Assembly (NCBI GenBank): GCA_900554685.1
Contig: USIG01000075.1
Span: forward strand, 1 to 8,267
Source of the DNA: an uncultured Cryptobacterium sp.
GTDB lineage: Bacteria > Actinomycetota > Coriobacteriia > Coriobacteriales > Eggerthellaceae
Reading direction: 5' to 3'
Length of the DNA stretch: 8,267 bases
Below the pieces are notes generated by a model. It made no database searches. It was not told the DNA's origin and saw nothing but the letters and a program-made list of their open reading frames with translations. The translations under genes and the position numbers were made by a program. Of the stretch, positions 1-5,508 are shown piece by piece; position 1 is the stretch's first letter; every line of letters begins with the position of its first letter.

Positions 1-355
1 CGATTTCAATCTCCACGCCGTAAAGGCGCGAGATATTTTCCTCCGTGAGAACATCGCGGACCTCACCGGATACGACACTCCCGTCCCGAAAAAAGAGAAC
101 CGCCTCATCCGCGCAAAGAAATGTCTGATCGGGAGAGTGTGTAATCATGACAACCCCTTTACCGCTGTTTTTCAATTCCACGACCCGTTTCAGCACCTGA
201 ATCTGATTTCCATAGTCGAGATTTGACGTAGGTTCATCCATCATAATAAACTCCGGCTCCTGCACCAAAGCTCTGGCAATCAATGTCATCTGCTGTTCAC
301 CGCCGCTGATTTCCGAATAAAGTTTATCTTTCAGATACAGAATATCCAGTTTTTC
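1..355 (-). pseudogene. C-terminal half of an iron/siderophore/haem-type ABC transporter ATPase (fused remnant)
   Basis: The left-end translation from about EKLDILYLKDKLY onward is an ABC ATPase of the FecE/BtuD (metal-siderophore, haem, cobalamin) kind. ISGGEQQMTLIARAL is the signature region (about 312-270), FIMMDEPTSNLD is Walker B plus D-loop (about 250-217), and VVMITHS contains the H-loop His (about 151-134). The end, VLTEENISRLYGVEIEI, is typical of the family's C-terminus, so only a few residues probably lie beyond position 1. Walker A and the Q-loop are absent because DnaG sequence stands in their place, so this piece cannot bind and hydrolyse ATP as such. No permease or binding-protein gene is next to it. 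The family call is firm; the exact transported substrate is not readable. The left neighbour, if any, is outside the window. Confidence 0.8.
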
Positions 356-2095
356 GAGAATCTCTCGCATTACTGCAATTGCCTGCTCCATATCACCGAT
401 TTTCAATTCATCAGCCATAAAACGCAAAAGATCATAAGCCGAAGAATCAGAGGGCAGCGACGAAGAAGTTAAGATACGCTGTGCATACGGGCAGCGCTTT
501 TGTGCCTCCTGAATAAGATCGGCTACCGTAAGACTAGATTCACTTCCCGCGTTATCAAGCAAAGCAAGAGCAAGATCACGATGAACGCTATCATGCCATT
601 CGGTCTGACCTAACTCATTAACAAAATCAGAGATCATTGCAGGATTGTGGGCACACAAACTTAAAAACTCGCGTTCGGTACGGAGTCGGTTTTTTTCAAG
701 AGGGCTTAACACCCGTGCAGGAAGTTGCTTTTTCTGACTTACCTGGCGAACCTGCGCATTCGAAGCGTCATAATCGCGCACCGTGGGAGCTTTGAGCTGA
801 TCGAGACGCTCTAAGACATCCTGCTCCCGTGCATGAACTTTGCTTGCAATGTAGACGGCATAATCTTTGGCAAGCAACGATGTTTTAATAGGAGCTAAAA
901 CGGAAAGCGCATCAGTGGTTGCACGACTTCTTCCCTCTGGAGTGGTGAGGTCGTAACGAGCAAGTCGCCTATCAATACCAAATCGTATAAGAGGAATCGC
1001 CTGCTGCAAAACAGCAGAAAACGCCTCAGCTCCCCTCTCAGCAATAAAATCCGCAGGATCAAGATTATCTGGCAACGTCACCGCGCACAGATCCACCTTA
1101 GAATTACCCGCTTCAGGGGTAACCGAAGAATCAATGAATCCTAGCGCGCGGTCAGCAGCACGCTGTCCAGCCTCATCACCATCAAAGAGATAAATGATTT
1201 TCGATTTAGCATGATGAGAGAGAATACGAATATGTTGGCGAGTCAAAGAAGTTCCCAGGGTGGCAACCACATTAGTAAACCCAGCTTCGTGAAGCGCAAT
1301 AACATCAGTGTAGCCTTCTACCACAATGGCAACACCTGTGCTTGCCATGGTTGCTTTTGCTTTATCAAGCGCATACAGAACTTCCGATTTATGAAACAGC
1401 GGAGTATCGCCAGTATTAAGATACTTCGGCTCACCACTACCAATAACACGCCCACCAAAGGCAATAACCTCGCCTCTTACATTAGCTATAGGAAACATAA
1501 CTCGAATAAAGAATCGATCGTTTACCCTGTTACCTGATCGAATCGCAACATTAGCTTCGATCATTTCTTCATCACTAAAGCCAAGGGAACGCAGATGCGT
1601 AATAAGCCTTCCCTTACCTGGGGCAAATCCAAGCATCCAGCTCGTAGGAATAGATCCTCCCAAATTGCGCGATGCAAGGTAGGTACGTGCCTGATTCGCT
1701 TCCTCATCGCTTGAACGCATCAAAAGAAGGTGATAATACGAAGCTGTTTCTTTACAAACCGCCTTGAGACGTGCTTTTTTGCTATGAGACTTTTGAGCTT
1801 GAGGTGACTCATGAAGTTCAACTCCACCACGGCGTGCCAAAAAACGAACCGCATCGAGAAAATCTACGCCATCAAGCTTTTGAACATAGGTAATGATGTC
1901 TCCGCCTTCACCACAACCAAAGCAGTGCCAGGTTTGTGACGCAGGATCTACCTTGCAAGAAGGAGTTTTTTCCTGATGAAAAGGACAGCAACACCAAAAA
2001 TCCCTTCCCCTCTGTCGCATTACACTGCGCTCAGAGAAAAGCTCGACCAGATCATTGGCCTGTCTTACTCGGCGTATGTCCTCATCACTGATAAT
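1..2095 (-). CDS. dnaG: DNA primase DnaG, continuing in frame into an ABC ATPase fragment (open at window edge)
   Basis: Synthesises RNA primers at the replication fork in contact with the DnaB helicase. My translation of the minus strand from 2095 is open to position 1 (698 codons). Residues 1-~580 are primase. The zinc-binding domain carries C37, H40, C58 and C61 (CPFH...CFGC). The RNA polymerase domain includes NDRFFIRVMFPI and FGGRVIGSGEPKYLN. The TOPRIM has E260 in VEGYTDV and D305/D307 in FDGDEAGQRA. A helicase-binding region runs to about residue 575. Catalytic residues are complete. Beyond about residue 565-585 the protein matches an ABC ATPase instead of the last primase residues. 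The start is unusual: the conserved N-terminus ISDEDIRRVR is preceded by ATT at 2095 with AAGGGAG six bases upstream. Standard alternatives are TTG 2140 (inside ribF, no ribosome site) and ATG 2020 (deletes the conserved first helix). Primase identity is certain; the start and 3' end are not. Confidence 0.9.
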   Translation of the reverse strand, partial: MISDEDIRRVRQANDLVELFSERSVMRQRGRDFWCCCPFHQEKTPSCKVDPASQTWHCFGCGEGGDIITYVQKLDGVDFLDAVRFLARRGGVELHESPQAQKSHSKKARLKAVCKETASYYHLLLMRSSDEEANQARTYLASRNLGGSIPTSWMLGFAPGKGRLITHLRSLGFSDEEMIEANVAIRSGNRVNDRFFIRVMFPIANVRGEVIAFGGRVIGSGEPKYLNTGDTPLFHKSEVLYALDKAKATMASTGVAIVVEGYTDVIALHEAGFTNVVATLGTSLTRQHIRILSHHAKSKIIYLFDGDEAGQRAADRALGFIDSSVTPEAGNSKVDLCAVTLPDNLDPADFIAERGAEAFSAVLQQAIPLIRFGIDRRLARYDLTTPEGRSRATTDALSVLAPIKTSLLAKDYAVYIASKVHAREQDVLERLDQLKAPTVRDYDASNAQVRQVSQKKQLPARVLSPLEKNRLRTEREFLSLCAHNPAMISDFVNELGQTEWHDSVHRDLALALLDNAGSESSLTVADLIQEAQKRCPYAQRILTSSSLPSDSSAYDLLRFMADELKIGDMEQAIAVMREILEKLDILYLKDKLYSEISGGEQQMTLIARALVQEPEFIMMDEPTSNLDYGNQIQVLKRVVELKNSGKGVVMITHSPDQTFLCADEAVLFFRDGSVVSGEVRDVLTEENISRLYGVEIEI
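335..400 (-). other. In-frame junction between dnaG and the ABC ATPase fragment
   Basis: Right of this interval the protein reads as the DnaG helicase-binding domain (LLRFMADELKIGD); left of it as ABC ATPase. The frame is preserved: codon phase is the same at 416, 299 and 2. Both proteins have an amphipathic helix here, so the breakpoint cannot be placed to the base by eye. Codon style hints at roughly 340-370. Confidence 0.6.
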
Positions 2096-2101
2096 AATAA
2101 A

Positions 2102-2108
2102 CTCCCTT
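2102..2108 (-). promoter_or_regulatory. Shine-Dalgarno for dnaG pointing to an ATT start
   Basis: AAGGGAG on the minus strand sits between the ribF stop (2118-2116) and the primase frame. Six bases (TTTATT) separate it from the ATT codon at 2095-2093, directly before the conserved ISDED. No ATG, GTG or TTG in the dnaG frame lies at a usable distance. Confidence 0.65.
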
Positions 2109-2115
2109 ACACAAA

Positions 2116-3054
2116 CTAGAGCGCAAGCGAATCGCGACAATAGGCAATGTTGCCCATAACCGTCTTAATAAGTTCTTCGGTTGTATCAAATTTGATCATA
2201 GGACGTAAGTACTCCACGAATTCAACTTCAATATATTCGCCATAAATATTCTTGTCGAAGTCAAGAATATGAACCTCGCAGCTTGCATCAGTTTTGTCAG
2301 CAAATACAGGAGAAACGCCCATCGACACAGCAGCGCGATAGCGAACGCCATCAACTATCGCATAAGCAGAATATACCCCTTCTGCTAAAACACGACGATT
2401 TGGCTCAATATACAAATTGGCTGTGGAAAAGCCCATATCGGCACCTTCACCACGACCAGGACGAACCTTTTCCACCATAGAGAAACGACGTCCCAAAAGA
2501 CGCTCTGCTTCCTTAAGATCATGCTCCATCAAAAGCAAACGAATACGAGTCGCGGTGATAGGAGCACCATCGGCGCTCCGCAAATTGTGTGCATCAATAT
2601 GCGTACCTACCGCAGCACCCCATTCAGCAAGGTCAGCTACACTACCAGCAGCTTTTGCACCAAAATGAAAATCAAGACCAACATGGAGGTTAGAAGGAGC
2701 AAACCCATTAAAGGTCTCAAGCAAAAACTCCGCCGGTGACAATCCAGCAAAACTGCGGGTAAAAGGAAGTGCCACTACCGCATCTACTCCGCTTGATAAA
2801 AGAGTATTAAGGCGGCGCTCGTTGCTCATAAGCTTACGAAGACGTTCGGGATGAAAGATCTCATCAGGGTCAATATCAAAGGTAAGCGCAATAGAGGTGC
2901 CCCCATTGTACTGAGCAGTCTTTTGAGCACACTCCAAAAGATACTGATGACCCAAATGGACGCCATCAAATACCCCAAATGCACATGAAGCATCCTTAAA
3001 CAAAGAATGATCAAATGATTCGTCAACCTTATACAGTTCTGCCACGTTCAACAC
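2116..3054 (-). CDS. ribF: Bifunctional riboflavin kinase / FAD synthetase
   Basis: Converts riboflavin to FMN and then FAD. N-terminal adenylyltransferase domain: FGVFDGVHLGHQ (26-37) with the nucleotide-binding HLGH at 33-36, VGLDFHFG (125-132), and ITATRIR (166-172), which corresponds to the usual ISSTxIR. C-terminal kinase domain: MGFSTANL (207-214), where T211 and N213 of the PTAN motif are kept but the proline is Ser; EVHILDFD with the likely catalytic E260; YGEYIEVEFVEYLRP (271-285). At 312 residues the length is normal. Starts at GTG 3054 (26-base overlap with truB) or at GTG 3045. The latter has AGGTG (3056-3052) six bases upstream and is preferred here, giving 309 residues. Ends TAG at 2118-2116, immediately before dnaG. 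No FMN riboswitch precedes it; the gene is inside the operon. Confidence 0.95.
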   Translation of the reverse strand: MLNVAELYKVDESFDHSLFKDASCAFGVFDGVHLGHQYLLECAQKTAQYNGGTSIALTFDIDPDEIFHPERLRKLMSNERRLNTLLSSGVDAVVALPFTRSFAGLSPAEFLLETFNGFAPSNLHVGLDFHFGAKAAGSVADLAEWGAAVGTHIDAHNLRSADGAPITATRIRLLLMEHDLKEAERLLGRRFSMVEKVRPGRGEGADMGFSTANLYIEPNRRVLAEGVYSAYAIVDGVRYRAAVSMGVSPVFADKTDASCEVHILDFDKNIYGEYIEVEFVEYLRPMIKFDTTEELIKTVMGNIAYCRDSLAL

Positions 3055-4057
3055 CTATCGAAAACACGCATCGAGGAATATATCGATGCTCGGACTCATG
3101 ATATTCATACAGTGCTTTCAAGCGATTATCTACTATAACACCTACCAACTCATTGGGTTTTGGAGGTTTAGTTGAGGGGATAACACTTGTCGTACACGTA
3201 CAAGGAGCATAGAGCTCTGTCAGAAGTGGCTCGTTTAAAGAAAGATCCTCATCCAACAGAGAGGAGCCATGCTCCACTTTTGTTGCGCATTCGCGGGCAA
3301 ACGCAAAACGGATCCCGAGCGCACGAAGCGGATCAATAAGAGCAGATTCCTTATCCTGCTCAAGACGTTCAAGGCTCACGCAATCCTCAAGTACGATCGA
3401 ACCAGAACGTATACGCGCAAGTGAGCTTACATACGCACAACAATCAAGATCTCGACCCATGTCTCGTGCAAGAGAACGCATATAGGTTCCCTTCGAAACA
3501 CTCATCTCGCAGACCCACTCGATACCGGTTTTGCTATCAAGGCGCAAGGTATCGCGAACCTCGGAAAGACAGGCATCGTATATTTCAAAAGGACGTGGTG
3601 CAAGATCGATCACTTTGCCAGCACGCGCTTGTTCGTAGGCCTTTTTACCTTTTACTTTGATAGCCGAATAAATGGGAGGAACCTGCATGCCTTGGCCAAC
3701 CATATGCTCCACATAGTTTTGGGCAAACTCTTCTTCAGCAATTCTATCGGGAACGGAAAGCTCTTTGGTAATTTCCCCTTCAGAGTCATCGGTTACGGTA
3801 GAAAGACCAAAGGTAACACCCATGCGATAGCGCTTGCCATGCCCCACCAGATACGCATCAAGGCGGGTTGCAGGGCCAACGCAAACTAAAAGCACACCTG
3901 ACGCCTGAGGATCAAGAGTTCCTGCATGCCCTACCCGACGCTCATTAAACACACGACGAACAACGTTGACCACATCATGGGAAGACATACCAATTGGCTT
4001 ATTAAGAGCAAGCAGACAACTTCGTCCAGATAACCCGCGCTTACTCACTCTGCTCAC
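3029..4057 (-). CDS. truB: tRNA pseudouridine-55 synthase
   Basis: Isomerises uridine 55 in the T-loop of most tRNAs to pseudouridine and also acts as a tRNA folding chaperone. Catalytic motif GHAGTLDPQASGVL spans residues 43-56 with the nucleophile D49. KRYRMGVTFG (75-84) and QVPPIYSAIKVKGKKAYE (125-142) follow, then the conserved SKGTYMRSLARDMG (188-201). The C-terminal part (about 245-342) fits the TruB C-terminal/PUA-like region but is weakly conserved, with a Pro/Thr/Cys-rich loop at about 283-302. Length 342 is slightly above the usual ~300. The start is uncertain. GTG 4057 overlaps the upstream gene by 17 bases and has a weak ribosome site. GTG 4048 (three residues shorter) has GGTGAG nearby and is equally plausible. 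The end overlaps ribF. Confidence 0.96.
   Translation of the reverse strand: MSRVSKRGLSGRSCLLALNKPIGMSSHDVVNVVRRVFNERRVGHAGTLDPQASGVLLVCVGPATRLDAYLVGHGKRYRMGVTFGLSTVTDDSEGEITKELSVPDRIAEEEFAQNYVEHMVGQGMQVPPIYSAIKVKGKKAYEQARAGKVIDLAPRPFEIYDACLSEVRDTLRLDSKTGIEWVCEMSVSKGTYMRSLARDMGRDLDCCAYVSSLARIRSGSIVLEDCVSLERLEQDKESALIDPLRALGIRFAFARECATKVEHGSSLLDEDLSLNEPLLTELYAPCTCTTSVIPSTKPPKPNELVGVIVDNRLKALYEYHESEHRYIPRCVFSIGVERGRTV
3052..3056 (-). promoter_or_regulatory. Candidate ribosome binding site deciding the ribF start
   Basis: AGGTG on the minus strand lies 6 bases before GTG 3045 but overlaps the farther GTG at 3054, so it favours 3045 as the real ribF initiation codon. It lies inside the end of truB, consistent with coupled translation. 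Confidence 0.5.
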
Positions 4058-5132
4058 CCGCTTCAGTCTGACACCCAGAATGAGTTTTCGAAGAAGGGTG
4101 AACAGTATCTACGCTGATATCAGAAGCTGCGAAATTGCTCGTTTGTGAAAAGCACTGAGACATAACTGCTTTATATGCCGCACTGCGTGCCTGATCAAGG
4201 GTTCCATGAAACGTGAACCCAGCTGCAGCTTTATGACCGCCTCCCTCAAAAGTTCTGGCAACGGCTGCCACATCTGTTTCATCATCTTTCGCACGCAAGC
4301 TCCCACGGATCACTGCCTCGTCAGTTTCACGAAGAATAAGAGCAACTTTAACTCCTCTGATTGAACGAAGCGAATCGATAAGAGGCTCCGCATCAGCCTT
4401 TAGCGCCTTACATGCCGTAAAGTCATCCTTTGAAAGATACGAAAGAACAAATTGGCCTTGTTCATAAAATTCCATGTGCTCTAACGTAATCTTTTCCAGC
4501 TCGATAGAAGCAAGAGACCTGCTTTGGAAAAACTCACGATTGACCTCGGTCGGATCAGCACCCCACTCCATCATTTCGGCAGCGGCAGCAAACGAACGAG
4601 CGTCGGTATTCTGATAAGCAAAACGGCCCGTATCGGTAATGAGGCCCGTCAGACAACAGTGTGCAACGTCTCGAGAACGACCCCCAAGGTAGGAGGTCAA
4701 CTCCCAAATAAGCAGACATGTTGCACTAGCATCAGGGTCAACATACGTAAACTCCGCCATAGAGGTATCAACTGCATGATGATCAATAGTAAAGTGCAGT
4801 GAAGCGCGCTCATGAAGCTGAGCAGCATCCCCAATGCGTTCAATAGTAGGAACATCGACAGCAATAAACACGCTACAAGGCTCTGCATAATCATCAGCCC
4901 ACAAAAGCGATTCGCTGCCAGGTAAAAATTGCAATCCCACTTCAATCGGCTCATTGCGTGCAAGAACACACGTTGCTTTCTTACCAAGCGCTCTCAAGGC
5001 ATGACAAAGTGCCAGCTGCGAACCAAGGCAATCGCCGTCAGGATTAACATGACCACAAATAACGAAATCGTCGAGCACCTTTAAGCGCTCGGCGATTTCA
5101 GAAAGCGTGGTATTCGTCTGAGGAGTAACCAC
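4041..5132 (-). CDS. nrnA: DHH/DHHA1 phosphoesterase, NrnA type (nanoRNase / pAp phosphatase)
   Basis: Family members are cytoplasmic metal-dependent enzymes that degrade short oligoribonucleotides and, in many cases, dephosphorylate 3'-phosphoadenosine 5'-phosphate. Visible DHH motifs: H28, D32 and D34 in GHVNPDGDCLGS; D93 in AVDVP; the DHH triad 117-119; D167 in GLITDTGRF. The C-terminal DHHA1 domain shows RGSLRAKD (277-283) and the substrate-binding GGGH at 297-300. All metal ligands appear present, so it should be active. The start is GTG, with AAGGAG 7 bases upstream. The core ends near residue 328; about 35 further residues form a Ser/Thr-rich polar tail beyond the usual family end. That tail is encoded just before the gene overlaps truB (17 bases if truB starts at 4057). 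Position between rbfA and truB is typical of nrnA. Which substrate dominates cannot be told from sequence. Confidence 0.93.
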   Translation of the reverse strand: MVTPQTNTTLSEIAERLKVLDDFVICGHVNPDGDCLGSQLALCHALRALGKKATCVLARNEPIEVGLQFLPGSESLLWADDYAEPCSVFIAVDVPTIERIGDAAQLHERASLHFTIDHHAVDTSMAEFTYVDPDASATCLLIWELTSYLGGRSRDVAHCCLTGLITDTGRFAYQNTDARSFAAAAEMMEWGADPTEVNREFFQSRSLASIELEKITLEHMEFYEQGQFVLSYLSKDDFTACKALKADAEPLIDSLRSIRGVKVALILRETDEAVIRGSLRAKDDETDVAAVARTFEGGGHKAAAGFTFHGTLDQARSAAYKAVMSQCFSQTSNFAASDISVDTVHPSSKTHSGCQTEAGEQSE

Positions 5133-5139
5133 GTAAACA

Positions 5140-5145
5140 CTCCTT
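5140..5145 (-). promoter_or_regulatory. Strong Shine-Dalgarno for the nrnA-type gene
   Basis: AAGGAG on the minus strand, 7 bases before the GTG at 5132, overlaps the rbfA TAA stop (5146-5144). This perfect site fixes GTG 5132 as the start and ties it to termination of rbfA translation. Confidence 0.85.
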
Positions 5146-5506
5146 ACTCTTCAGTTGATGAAGAATTACGCTCAGCGTCACGAGCAAGAGCCTCAGCAAT
5201 TCGCTCAGCCTGATCAACACTAGAATCAAGCATAAAACGCAATTCTGGTGCCACTCGCCAAGACAGCTTCTTAGCCATCAGAGAGCGAATTCGCCCTGCT
5301 GCAGCCTGAAAAGCTTCAGCTACTTCAACATAACGTGAAGGTTCAGTCGTATAGAATACGTTGGCAACGCTTCTGTCGAAGCTCACCTCGCACGAGGTGA
5401 TAGTTACCATTGCCAAACGAGGGTCGGTCATTTCAAAAAGTAAGATATTTGCAATGACCTCACGAGCCTGCTCGTTGACTTTACGGCTTGAAGACCCTTG
5501 TTTCAT
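5144..5506 (-). CDS. rbfA: 30S ribosome-binding factor A
   Basis: Small KH-fold protein that binds the immature 30S subunit near the 5' end of 16S rRNA and helps late maturation, especially in the cold. The 120-residue product has the family's usual length and pattern. An N-terminal helix with NEQAREVIANIL is followed by the MTDPRLAMVTIT strand segment (about 26-38), the SFDRSVANVFY strand (about 42-52), and the C-terminal RIRSLMAKKLSWRVAPELRF (about 72-91) with DSSVDQAERI after it. The ATG at 5506 is two bases after the infB stop. A purine-rich Shine-Dalgarno AAAGGG (5522-5517) lies within the end of infB, so translation is probably coupled to infB. The last ~8 residues are a polar Ser/Glu tail. 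infB-rbfA adjacency is widely conserved and supports the call. Confidence 0.96.
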   Translation of the reverse strand: MKQGSSSRKVNEQAREVIANILLFEMTDPRLAMVTITSCEVSFDRSVANVFYTTEPSRYVEVAEAFQAAAGRIRSLMAKKLSWRVAPELRFMLDSSVDQAERIAEALARDAERNSSSTEE

Positions 5507-5508
5507 GG

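Noticed and set aside
1211..1537. Plus-strand 108-codon frame opposite dnaG
   Set aside because: Antisense to the TOPRIM core of primase; no domain, and no ribosome site that stands out.
1..2095. A novel bifunctional primase-ABC ATPase system
   Set aside because: The ATPase part lacks Walker A and the Q-loop, the join falls within a domain, and no transporter partner is nearby. A chimera explains it better.
1..2095. Possible frameshift between dnaG and the ABC segment
   Set aside because: Codon phase checked at several points (2095, 1987, 1318, 1210, 416, 299, 4) is constant, so the two parts really are in one frame.
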